A stretch of 64,000 bases of DNA from Amblyornis subalaris (taxonomy: Eukaryota > Chordata > Aves > Passeriformes > Ptilonorhynchidae): assembly GCA_018881555.1 (NCBI GenBank), contig JACAXG010000052.1, positions 372,001 to 436,000 on the forward strand. The letters are read 5' to 3'. Each line of letters opens with the position of its first letter. Positions within the stretch are counted from its first letter, which is position 1. This document shows positions 26,261 to 38,600 of this stretch, one piece after another. The notes under the pieces are model-generated. The model had not been told where the DNA came from. It did not search any database and saw only the letters and a list, made by a program, of their open reading frames with translations. Made by a program: the position numbers and the translations under genes.

Positions 26261-27542
26261 GTAAGTTTGACCGTTATCCCTTTGACACAGCTTCCTTCTG
26301 CTGCTGCCTGGATAAAACATAGCACTGATGTTCCCTTTTTTTTTTTTTTTTAATTTCTGAATTGCCAATTCTCTCAGTGAAAGAATAATAATATGTTTTT
26401 ATTTAAATAGCAGATTTTCTCCTTAAGAAAATAAGCAAGCACTCAATCAAAAAATATCCTGTGGATAGTGTAATGGGTTAAACCCTTCCTCTAGCTAACT
26501 GCTTCCTAAATAGTGTTCACAGCACAGACATTGCTCAATCTGCGGCCATCCATGGCTTTTGATGCTGAATTCTAAGATGTAGTTTTAAGTGGAAGCGGTC
26601 TCTCAGTATCACCAGCTTTTTTTTCCCTCTGCTTCCAATTTTACCACTGAGTTTTTCATGCTCATTAGAACTGTTTACCACAGAAACATGCTGCTAAATA
26701 ACATAACACTTTAGCTTAGAAGATAGGGAATAAAAGAATGTTTTAGGCACATAGAGAGTCACTTTCCTCATATGTGAAATGGTCTTTCCTGTTTCTCGCA
26801 GAGAACAACCATACCCAACAGCCAATAGGTCATGTCCTACGGAAGCAAACTCTTTTTAGTATCCTGCCTCTGTCAGTAGTCAGTGTGAGACGAAGCAGGA
26901 TGGTAATGATGACTTCCACAGATCTATCAACTATACAGGGTGGTGCATGTGCAGATGCAATTTCTTTCTGGTCTCCAGCTGTTCTTCTATCTTGACACAC
27001 AAATAAGGTCTTCCTGCATGAAATAGATTTCTTCCAGCTAAGCCATAGTGACCTCCTGTTGTCATTTACAGTCCTTTGTCTGCTCTTTTAAAGTTGTTCT
27101 GCAGGTTTTACTCATTTCTCACTCAGCTTTTGCTCAGGAAATTTCCAAATTACTTCCCACTGGATTTTACCCTACTAAGCCAAGTGATAGACTAACAAGG
27201 ACCTTCATGATCTAATTTCTGTATGTTAATAACACTAAATGTATTACTAATTTCTATTAGAACAAGTAGTGTTTGTTCAATCTTTTTCAGACTGTATCTC
27301 ATTTGTCTTGGTTTTCTGCAACAGACACTGCATCAATGAGTTCTGTAAATTCTCAATGCTTTTCTTCCTTATGGCTGAACAATTTCATATCCTAGTACCT
27401 TTTTGAAGAGAGAAATCTTTCCGGAGGGGTCATTTTTTCTCCCAGATGATTACCTCAAGTAACAGATGCACACAGATGAGCTCCTTGAAAGTGTGCAGAC
27501 ATTTCAATAGCGAAGTCTCAAAGGTCCTGCTGTCAGATTCTG

Positions 27543-27580
27543 GGACCTTGTTATATTTCCAGGACCTTATTATATTTCCA
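27543..27580. repeat. tandem duplication of a 19-mer
   Basis: GGACCTTGTTATATTTCCA is followed directly by a second copy with one change (G to A), and then by GGATCC, which resembles the start of a third. It is a local duplication of unknown age. Confidence 0.88.
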
Positions 27581-30500
27581 GGATCCCCTCCAGCGGTAGT
27601 AGTGGGGGTTGGACATCTGTTAAATAGCCTGATAGCAATTAAATAGGATGAAATGGAGAAGAAAGGGATGTGGGTTTGATGTTTTGGTAGCTGATTGGTG
27701 AGAAATAGGTGTCAATGTGTATTTTGATATGTACACAATGTGGAATATTTAACCCATACTTGNACAACTCTCCAGCATCTAGAGTGGTCTGTGTGGGATG
27801 AGACGGAATTCACATCAGAGGCTTGAGAAGCAGCATGGATCTGATCATCAGCCTTCGTTCCTTCATCATGTCAACAGAAGAAACTTTAAGAAGCATGCAA
27901 TGAACCCAAACTTAGACCTCTAAGCTTTTTAGAGGACTTTAGAATGGTTGCAGTTAATTAAACTTAATTGTTTGTAAGAAGGTTGCCTCAGAATCTGTAA
28001 CACTTTGCTTAGATAGATTTCTGGGCTTTGGGGAGCCCAATTACCCTACCATACCTGCACATCAGTGGAATAATCACACATCTTAGGCAAATATATCGGT
28101 AAAGACTACAGGGCAGTTGAATTAGATGCTTAAGTATCTCTGAGGACCTAATCCACAGTTTCTGTTTACTCCTGACTATTTTCAATCATATTTCCTCTTT
28201 AAGAGTGTTTTATAATTACATTAGTTCTCTAAGTCAAAACATGCCATTTGCCATTTCTATATGTAATAATCACCTAGTTATTTCTACTCCTTTTTTTATG
28301 CATTTACTCATCTTAGTTCCTTTGTTTTCTGATAAATATATGGCAGAAACTTTCTCATCTACAATAGCAGGCAAATTAGCCTGAGGATGCAAATGGTACT
28401 GGTATTTTTTCAGTAAATTATTCAAAAGACTTGACAGATATTCCCACAAGGTCAAGTTTATTAAATGCTTGAGAAATTTTCCAGTGAGCCCAGGATCATT
28501 TGAGTTGGATGTTTGATAAACTGTAAAGAGATAAATGCTATAAAAAGCAGAATAATGACAGAATCTTTGATACAGGTCAGTCCCCACAGAATGAAAATTA
28601 ACTGAATCCCAAACCATTTCTTGCAGGACCTTAGAATAATTTCAAAAATCACAAGAAGGCAGACTTTGGTCAAATTGGGAGAAACATTCTTGCTTCTAAA
28701 TGTTTGTTTAAAATGAGGCACAGTTCAGAACTTTAAAAATTCAACTCACTCTTATTCTTTGGAGGTCTCATTCATGAATCAATGAATGCTGTACAAAGAC
28801 AGCTTTTGATTTTAGCAGACTTCAGATCAATCCCCATGTGAATTTCAGGAGACATCATATCAGTTCATAGGGAAATAGAGACAAGCATCCAAATACATTC
28901 ACCTTATTTGCGGGAAGATAACACACCTATGTTTGACATATTGAAATTGAATACTGTGACATTTTAGACTCTACAGTTCAAATAATTTTCTCTTATCAGA
29001 ATTTCTGTACTGTAAGTTAGGTCTAGTTGGTTATTGTTCCCTATGCCATTTATGAGAGACCAATTCATGGTTCTATACACTCAACAATCTCGTTTACCCC
29101 TGATGGCATCATTCTGTGGGTTCTTGAAAAGAAACCTTCTAGTTCCACTGAATGCAGATTTGCTATGACAAATTGCAAAAACATGTAAAGAGAGAGTAAA
29201 AATGAAAGGCTCTTTTCTTTCTCCACGAGTCCAAACACTTATGGCCCAAAACAAGATGTGGTCCCCTCCAGTAATGTCAATGGTAAGCCGGGTGTGGAGT
29301 ATGCCTAGGAACGGCAGGACACAGAGAGGTGGGAAGCAATATATCTGTGCTATGCCTCTCCCAGTCAGGTTGACTGAGGTTTAATAATTGCCAAAGTTCA
29401 TATTGAACCAGAATGTGTTTGAAGTAGAGCACAGTCAGTAGTATTTTGCATCCCAACCTCTAAATCACACTTTAACTGATGCCCATGAGACTTATTCTGT
29501 GCATTACTGCTGAAACAAAGTGCATTTCAAAACAGCCTGGCTGTCTCTGAAACAGACAGAGACCTGAAGAATGAATGGAGAAGGCCCTTAGGAGCCCTGG
29601 GAGGTCTCCTTGGCTCTGATGAGACCTCCTGCACACAGTTTAAGGGACAGTAAGTCTAGGTACTGTAAAATCAGTTCATAATAAAGTACCCTGTGCAAAT
29701 GCATAAAGCCTGGAAAAATGCCTCCTATCCTTCAATTAACATTGAAAGGGCCATTTTTTCTTAGAAAAATGAGGGTTGGGAACTGTGGCTTCATTTTTAA
29801 CATCAGAAGTAAAATATAACTTCCTATTGAATTTGCTTGCTCTACGGAATTTGATTATATATAGTTCTGAACAAGAATTAACGCCCAGACCTTGTTTCTC
29901 CCTTCTACCATTTTTCTTGGTCTGTGGTTGACTTCAGTTTTCAGAGTTCTTGAAGCATAGTTCACTGCTGTGTGAGTATCCAGAGAGATCTTAATGTTTG
30001 TTAGATGTTCCTACAAATAGCTTTTCTTTCTCCTCTGATTTAAATGAAACTCATCAGTGAAGTGTAGTTTGAGACAAGACTATGTACCTGGGTCACTTCT
30101 TTTCCATGGCAGGATTCCAAGCCAAGACTAGTATTGCTTTTCAGTTTCTCAGATACTTGCTAGTCACTAACTGCTCATATGCTATGACTGAAATGAGAAA
30201 AAAATAAAAAGTATAGAATAAAACATGCATCTGGTTGTCTTTTAAAATCATTACTATTCCTGCTAGACCCAAATTCCTTGACTAAATAGCAAGGCAATTT
30301 TGATTATAGGAAGCAATTTATTTGTAAAACATTCAAGCTTTTCCTACAGGTTTGGGTGTGTGTATGTGTGTGTCTGGTTTTGTTCAGTTTTTGGGGGTTT
30401 GCTTGGTTTTTTTCAGAAAAGGAAATGTCAAGAATAGACCACTATTTCCTTATTCAAATGTTGCAGCCTGCATACATTATAATTCTAGTTTGTTTCTCTC

Positions 30501-32382
30501 AGGAAAAAAAAAAAAAAGGCTTTTCACTCTGCACCCGTTAAAAATTCAATTACATAAGCTAGAAAATTAGAGGTTTCCCTTTGGCTGGATACAGATGACC
30601 ACAATTGCAGACACTGTAAACTCTTCCTATCCTTCCTGTACTAAACAAATTTCTGTTTACTCCAACTTTCAAAAGACAAATCTGTCAAGGACTGTAAAAA
30701 GAATTATCAGGACTCCCATGACAAGTTTTATGTATGTGTGGGTTACAGGTCAAACTGAAAAAAAAAAGTGGCAATACTTTTTAGGACTATTGGGAATGAG
30801 AGAGATGAAGTAATCAAGGAATTTGTGTGTGTAAGATAGCCAAGTTCGGCTTGATCTAATTGTGATTATTATTGCTCCACTCCTGGAAAACATCTCTCTG
30901 TGGGACAGCACTGAAGCAGATGCTTGTTTTGAAGTGCATGTTCATCCTTGTGAAATCAATGATTATACTAAGCATGTGCTTAAAGCCAGTTGTGACGTTA
31001 GGTGTTACTCTGAAAGGGACAGATTTCAGTGCAAACCTCAGCATTTTCCTGAATCGAGTCCTGGCAACGATTTAACAGAGGAAATGTTTTCATGACTGTA
31101 AGATTTGTAGGAAAAAATAATGGATTTTATTAGATTAATTGTTCGTGTTTGACAGAACTTTCAGCTGCACGGAATTTAAAAAAGGGCTTCCTTTCCCAAA
31201 AGCCAACCTGGTCTTTAACTGATATAATAAACAAACTATTGCTGCAAGTATGAAAAATAGCAGTGGGACCCAATCCTGGTTTTCTTATACAACAAACTTG
31301 CTTCACAATGTGCTACCTATTGGGACAACACCACACAGAGGCAAGCCTGTTATTTTTCTGCACATATTCCCAATTGATTGCTGTCCAGGTGTTTCTCAGA
31401 TGACCCAGAAAGCAAGCTTTATATTATTATTTTGTTATACTCCATTAAACTTGATTTCTGAGCCAGAGGTAATGTGTGTGGGCTTCATATCTGGTGCTCT
31501 TAAATCTCATCACTTAATATGTACACTGAACCTTTCTATTGGAATATTTTACACAATGAACAAAAGAATGCCATTTGCAAAAAGCATAAGAACCTATTTC
31601 TACTGTATGCTATTCCATCCTCTCTTATCTAGCCACTTTATCCACATGGATTTCTTCCAGAAGATAAATCTTTCAATCAGGATTTCTTTATGAGCTGCAG
31701 CCCTTGTATTGTGAGGTGTATATCAAAATTTCAAGACAAATTCTGTTCTCTTGATTTTGTTAAACAGTACAAAAGCTTAAAAAGCAAGAAACCTTAGATG
31801 TCTATTCATTCGAGTTAGAAAAACATTTTGTAATTTTTTTTCAGTCAACACAAGTGAACAAGGCTACTCTGTGTATTACCCTAAATATATAGAAAGTCTC
31901 ATATATTAGTTCAAATTAAGGCACTAAAAAGAGTTTAGACTGGCCATAAATGTTGTTTTAAATCAATTTCTGAAGTATTTTGTTAATTTATTTATTCATT
32001 ACTATGCTCTCTTAAAAGATCTATGAAAAATAATCATAATGAATCTTAAATCTCCCTTAACAAAGCTTAAATGTAATGGTCATTACTGTTTACACATAGG
32101 AATATATACCTCCTTCATCTTTCTCCTTCTCTGAGATTTTCTCCCTCCTTTCTCTCAATGAGATTTGTTCTGCTATTTCCAGAGTTCTGTTTCCTCGTTG
32201 CCAATCAAGGGTAGCTGCTACAGCTAGATAAAAATAATAATCTTCATCCCATTAGAAATTCACATATTTTTATCTTGCAAGGTCTTCATTTTTGTGTATT
32301 TAAAATAAACCAGAAACCTCTACGAAATCTAAGCTACTAAGCCTATCTGGAAATATCTGTACATAATTCATACTTGCATTGT

Positions 32383-32400
32383 ATATTTAAATTTAAATAT
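32383..32400. repeat. 18-bp perfect AT palindrome
   Basis: ATATTTAAATTTAAATAT equals its own reverse complement. It consists only of A and T in an AT-rich neighbourhood, so chance is plausible. Confidence 0.7.
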
Positions 32401-34750
32401 TTAATTTTCACAAAGTCTGATATAAAATCCATCCCTCTGCATTTCTACATTTCACATAAACTGTTGTTATTTCCAGTTGTGTCAGATGGGCTGTGCTAGT
32501 TGGCCAGATGATGGTTACACTCAGCAAGCCCACACACCCCATCATGCACACTTGTCTTCAGGATCGCTGACAAAATCTCATGGGGCAACAAGGTCTTCAG
32601 GAATCTGTGTTTCCCTCTGTGTTCTTCGTGAAGGTTTGAGTTATTTCCACTCTAATCTCAAAACTAACATGAAAGGCATAACTGACAGCCAAACCCTCTG
32701 AAATTCTGGCCTCAGTACAGAAACAAGGTGTGCTCTAAAGCCTGTGTGTCTCACCTGTTGTCCTTTCTGTGGAACAGTGGGAGTCCATTCAACAAGGTTT
32801 CCGCAAAGGAAACAACAACCACTCAAACAATGGAGGAAATGGTGAGGAAATCTATTCTACCTATTCTTGAATGAGTTGTGACAAAGGTAAATATAATTTT
32901 TTTAATATTCTTTTAACGACTGGACCTTGAAAAGGAGTATTCATGTTGTATCCTTACGTGAAATTACACAGGCTTAAGTGAACATGGGGAGTTTTGTTTT
33001 CAATTAAACAAATTCTTTAGCTACCCTAAAACTTTGGATTTTATAAACTCCGCAGAATTTGGTCTCAGACTAAATCTGACACATGCTGACAACTACCCCT
33101 TGGGATTGTGTTTTAGGGTAAAAGTTTTGTTTAAAACAAAAATCCTCAGGAATGACTAAAAATCTAATTGTGTATCTGTCCAAAGTGCAAGCATTTTCCC
33201 CACAATGTAATTACTTAATTATGACATTTTCATTTTATTAAAAATGGCAAGTTTAATATGTTACTAACAATAAGCCACAGCAGAAGGATATAGAATCTTT
33301 GAAAGATCTTTCAAAATTATGTAAACATCACTTTATTGGCAGTGCACGGTCCAATCATTCCTATTAATGAAAGATTCCTTTACCAAATTCCCATAGTAAA
33401 GTAGTTTATAGTATTTTCTAATTGAACTGAGCAACATCAGCTTTCAATGCAACAGTGTTACTTTGAACCCTTAGGAACTTTTTTTTTCATATTCCTCCTG
33501 GGAGCTGATTTAAGAACTGCTCTTTTAAGAGCTATGTCTTTCTTAATATTTTAACAAGTTTACAGACCTCCTGAGGTGTTCTGTAATATTGAAGTCACTT
33601 CAAGAAAACGTTCTTGTATTAGAGTTATTCAGGAGGCTTTGTGAAATCTCACTGAACTGAAGCAAGGTGAGCAGGATGATACCACACAGTCTGTTTCATA
33701 CCATCACAGAATTATCTCTGCTAACTAATTTTTTTTCTTTTTACCTTCTTTTTCAAACTTGTGTATTTTTGTTCTCATCCTAGTTTTAACTGTTCATTCT
33801 GGAGCCTAATGTTTTTGTTCCAAATCAGGTCCTGTTGAAATTCTCATTGATGTCAGTGGAACTAGAAAAGTACTTCTGTTTGTGCTCTGAGTTTAAATGT
33901 CAAATATCCAACCTCAACTTTTAAACATGTGGCTATTGTCTTTCTTTTATCCCTTTCTATGTCCAGATTGTGTAAGAAAGTTGTTGTATAGGTGGGAAAT
34001 TTAAAAATGAGTGATGCAAAATGGAATTTACATGATGATGAAGGGAAAAAAAAAATCTCTTACTGATGGTCTTAAATGTAAAATATTTTAATATCAGGTG
34101 TTCAGATCAGTGGAGAAGATACATTAATTGTTGCTTTGCAAGCCATAGTCATTTATCTTTACACAAACTTCAGCTGAAAATAATTATGAATGCTTTTTTA
34201 CAAATATATTCATCATGTATATTTGACTGTATGAAAAATAGGGTGTAGTTACTCAGGTGCAGTGTGTTTTCAGAGGTGAAATCATATAGAAAAAGTGCTA
34301 AACTACATAGACAGCACAAGAATTAATTTCTTATGTGAGCTTCCTAAACCCGATCCTTTTATATGTCTAAAATAAAATTATATCAGGGCATACCTGGCAA
34401 GTTTTCTAATCAGAAAATACATACGAAATGAAAAAGAAAATTTAAATTCACCTCCTGGAAAATAAAGGGACCAATGCTATTAAGAAACACTATTCTCAGT
34501 TATGAGAACAAACACAGAAAAATAAGAATTACCCATTAGTGGGTATGTCCTAATATGTGGACAGTATTGAGTTTTTCACCTCGCAGGTACCACAGAGAAG
34601 TGAGTGAACTGCTATGTCACTGACAAATATATCTGTNTTCTTCTTCCTAAATATAAATTGGAAGAAATTCTGGAAGCATAGATCCAGGAGGGGCAGGAAA
34701 TTACTCTGATATTTAGATTAAGTGAATGGAAGCAAATTTCTTTATTTCAG

Positions 34751-34861
34751 GCGCTTTGCTGAAAGAACACACCCGGCAGCCCACACTCCTTCAGGTGACT
34801 GTCCCCACTCAGAGAGCAGCTCTGATCCACTGTCAGAGTATGTCAACAGTGTTTGAGCCAA
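34751..34861 (+). other. candidate exon, GC-rich island between good splice-like sites
   Basis: A clear acceptor-like site (TTTCTTTATTTCAG ending at 34750) and a donor-like site (CCAA followed by GTGAGT at 34862) bound 111 bases. By my count about 54 percent are G or C, against roughly a third in the surroundings. Two plus-strand frames are open. One starts with the last two bases of a split codon and runs through the donor (LLKEHTRQPTLLQ near the start). The other begins RFAERTHPAAHTPSGDC, is rich in serine, proline and acidic residues, and ends in TGA six bases before the donor. I do not recognise either peptide. The compositional jump at both edges makes this the best plus-strand exon candidate, but there is no homology support. 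Confidence 0.3.
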
Positions 34862-35234
34862 GTGAGTGTCACAAAGGGCTTTAAACGTCAGACACAATTT
34901 CTTAAGCGTTACTTATAAGTCAATAACCAGCCAGTATACATCGGTTTGTTGGTGTCATACCTATAGCAAGAACTGCTGCCTAATCCTTCACAAATGTCTT
35001 AACGTATTGCTCTGTGATTAGTTTTTGAAGCTATACGTAGACTTCTTCTTTTGACACTTATCACAGCACATTTTTGGTCTTTGCCCTCAAGNCATCTTGA
35101 TTGCCAACCTTCATGGAGTGTGTCTTTGCTTCCACGCGGGGTATGTGTTTGAATTTGCTCTGTACAGGATCTCACACCCGTATGCAAGAGTGGTGGGGTA
35201 TTTATGTGGTGTATATGTAGTTACTATATATTCG

Positions 35235-35300
35235 TCTGTGCATGTGCATGAAGATGTGTGTGTGTGTGTTTGGTGTGTATAGTGTGTATATGTATTTATA
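35235..35300. repeat. TG-rich microsatellite
   Basis: An uninterrupted TG run (about 35255-35269) is flanked by TG and TA variants. It is a typical degenerate dinucleotide repeat. Confidence 0.8.
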
Positions 35301-35656
35301 TTATGCTGGTGCACACCTGGATCTCATCACTGAAAGTAACTTAGGTTAGTAAGGACACACACTCAGCCAGGAAGAGATAACCTGAGGCGATATAATGTGG
35401 AATTCTATGAAAATCAATTAGTAATCAAATCTAGGGGCGAATTACATCAGAGTTTTGGGTTTTTTTTCCTGGCTGGGGCCATGTGTTGGCAAATGCATCA
35501 GAAAGCAAAACCTTCTCGTCACTGCTTCTGACTGACTTCCCATCCATTCCTCTATGTTAGCAGAGCTGAACCAGGACATTTCTTGGGCTCCAAAATCTTG
35601 GAAAAAATAGATGTTACAACATTTCAGTTACAGCAGATTCATGCTTTTTTCTTCAG

Positions 35657-35695
35657 GTCAACCCTCCCAATCAAGAAACATCAGCTCCTCCTCAT
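35657..35695 (+). other. candidate 39-base micro-exon
   Basis: A short pyrimidine tract ending TTTTTTCTTCAG (AG at 35655-35656) and a perfect GTAAGT donor at 35696-35701 bound 39 bases, a multiple of three. All three frames are open; the first reads VNPPNQETSAPPH. The last base before the donor is T rather than the usual G. The segment lies about 0.8 kb downstream of the candidate exon at 34751-34861 on the same strand, and reading phases can be joined between them. A 39-base segment is often open by chance, so the weight rests on the splice motifs alone. Confidence 0.2.
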
Positions 35696-38600
35696 GTAAG
35701 TCCAAAGCACTTGCAAGAAACACTCAAGCAGTTGTCCAGCACACTGGCTGAATTCTCTGCACAAAATAAAAACTACTTTCAAGAGTTCACTGAAAATATT
35801 TATGCAGAATGACACAGGATCATAAGTACTGATCCATCCATTGATATTTCTGTGTAGAATCTAATATAATGATTGATGCTATTTGCCATTGCAGACTGAG
35901 TAATAATTTGTGTTTACCATTTGGATCGTAATGATACCTGTTTATTGGTTGACAGAGGCTAAATCAATCCATGCCCATGACTGAAAAGCCATTTAAGTGT
36001 ATCCCAACAAAGTCTGGAATATTCAACTTCAGATTAAGTCATTCGTAGAGATAAGTGCCTATACAATTTTTCCTTCTCGGAGATCTCACACTGGAGGAGC
36101 AGCCAGGCATATGAGCTCTCCATCATCAACATTTTGTGCCAGTTGCTTCAATGGTAGAAGCAAACAACCTCAGAATACCCTGTTACAAGATATTCTTTGC
36201 CCTGGGAAAGTTTTATTTTACTGTCCCATAGTTAGAGGTTTACTNTTGCCCTCAAGTATGAAGCCATACTTGCCTTCCAAAACTTTNAAAATTTATTTTA
36301 TTTTTGAACACCTACTCTTAGAAAGTAGTAGCTGGCAGTCTAAGCCTAGTGACAGAATCACTGACAGTGGCTTCAAATAATAGACCTGATTCTTCCCCGC
36401 AGGTCATTATATGCCAGGAATATGTGAATGAGGCATTTAATTAAAGAAAACTCAGTACTAAGTTCTAGTACCCACAACTCAACCAATGCAACCAGGAAAT
36501 TCGGTCTAGATCCTGGACTGCAAAGTACCGGATTTTGCATGCTGGCCCCATCTTTCACCCACAATGTGTACAGATCTGGGTTGCAAACAGTTTTACTTTG
36601 AAAGGATGTCTGCTGTGATTGTAGAAAAAAAATGCCAAAGTAATCCTTCTTGATTACATATGGTTGGTCTTCTATTAAAAGGGAAAAGATAGAACTATAA
36701 GTTGACCTAAGTCAAGNACATCTGTTACTTTCTTGCCATATACTATTGCTCTGGTTTATGTCCAGTTTGGTAAAGTTCCCAAGATCACTCCAGAGAAAAT
36801 TTTAGAGTAAAACGAACTTGCACTCTGTGTATGTTGACTGTAGGGAGATGAGAGAAGGGCACAATTTTCTTTTGAGAAATTAGAAACTTGCCTTTATTCC
36901 TGATGCAACTTTGAAGTAAAAAGAACTTACTTTCTATGGTAGCATTTTCCCATTCTTAATTTGCTGTGTGAATATTTGATTATTTGTGCTAATTTAGTCA
37001 CCATTTTGCACTAAAATAACTCGGCATATGTCCCATACTATTCCCTGGGGAAGGTGCCCATGATTACACCATTTTCTAGTGAACATTAATTTAACAAAGA
37101 ATTGAAGACAACCAATTGGTTTTGGGTTTTTATTTTTTTTTTTATTTTTATTTATCAGTAAAAAGAGGAAAACACAAGAAATTTGGCATTGAAAACTCAG
37201 ACTTCAAATTTCCTATTTGTTAAGAGGAACAAAAGCTGTAATCAAAAGATTAGATTAAGGAGTCAATTTTCTCAGCAAAAACAAACATAAAATTTCAACT
37301 AGCTTTGTCCATCATCTCTCTGTTTTTCAGAAAGAAAATATGGAAGTTGTTAGTTCATATGTAATACAAATGAAACATAAGCTTCCATTTATGATAAGTA
37401 AAAGATTAATTTTTCTCTTCTGCTTTTAATTCTTCTGTAATTCTGTTCCTCTTGAGCCTATCCAAGGCCAATTGTTCACATTCCACACAATACAACTTTT
37501 ATATTTCACAAATAGGAGAATTTTTTTGCCAGGAAAAAAAAGCAAAGGACATGAAGGAAATATCTGATATTTTATAGGTCAATCTCAAAANGAAAATGTT
37601 CCAAACAACGTATATCTTTCTCTTTATATCTTTCCCTTCCCTCCAAAGAATAGAAGACTAAAATAAGCCTTCTCTAGAATGTGTGTTCTGTCAAACACAT
37701 GTATATTTTATTAATCAAAGATTGACAACATGCTCTGTCAAATGAATCTGAGGCATATCACAATTTCCTTCATAACTCTCCTAAAAAAAAGAAATAAAAT
37801 AGGAGCTGAATCCTTCAAAAGCCAGTCATAGTATTTGCTATGTAGGACAATGTGGTTTTTTTCTTCTCCGTATAAGCAGATCCCAGAATATTTTCCCCAA
37901 GGTTACAAGAATGCAAGTCAGAACTCAGCCTGGCATCTCTACTATAAAAAAGTTGTACTGGTTTTGTCAGTATAATACTGCACCACTATATCACCTCTAT
38001 GCAATGACTAAACAGAGTATTTTCTACAGCTATTCTAGATATTTCTGAACAGATAATGTGTAATTATCACATTATCTTCCAGAATTTTAATGTCTTTTTA
38101 TCAAAGAAAATTATGGAATGTTAATATATCCACGTGCTTTTTATTTATCTATACTCTTTTCCTTAGTGAAATGTCATTCCCAATTCATGGTTTGAAGCTT
38201 CTGGGCAGAAAAAAAAATAAGCTCAGTCAAAGCTCGAACATAATGGAGTAATCAGAAAGCAAAAAGCTAATGGTTATATCAAAAGCCACTTATTTTGTTC
38301 CCCTAAGCAATACTGCAGGCTCAGATGCATTAACCAAGGTTAAATCAAATAGTCATGATGTCTGTATGTTCAATTATGCATAGCCCAAGCCAGAGACTCC
38401 TTCTGAGCCAATCTTCCGCAAAGCTATCCCAGTTTACACCTGTCAGAATCTGGCCATGTCTCAACCTAAATCTACCCAAATCTCTTTCTTTTTTTGTGCA
38501 CAGCTCCAGATTATGTTATAAAAAAATAATACCTGAATAATATGATGATCCAAAGATAATATTTTTTTCCTAAAATAGCTGTAATGTGATTTTTATAGCG

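Larger units (their letters stand above)
24301..34750. other. AT-rich non-coding stretch
   Basis: No known gene was recognised. Open segments reach 147 codons (31250-31693, plus) but have no recognisable motif and a composition that follows the AT-rich background. Homopolymer runs occur at 24723-24736 (A14), 25198-25211 (A14), 26336-26351 (T16) and 30504-30517 (A14). A (GCA)5 repeat lies at 26154-26168 and an 18-bp perfect AT palindrome at 32383-32400. A possible exon at 25930-26260 is listed separately. The stretch 33.82-33.87 kb may be the remnant of an old amniote repeat but is too degraded to name. Confidence 0.65.

Noticed and set aside
31250..31693. 147-codon open frame (plus)
   Set aside because: No motif, no convincing splice or start context and AT-driven composition; one or two such lengths are expected in 64 kb.
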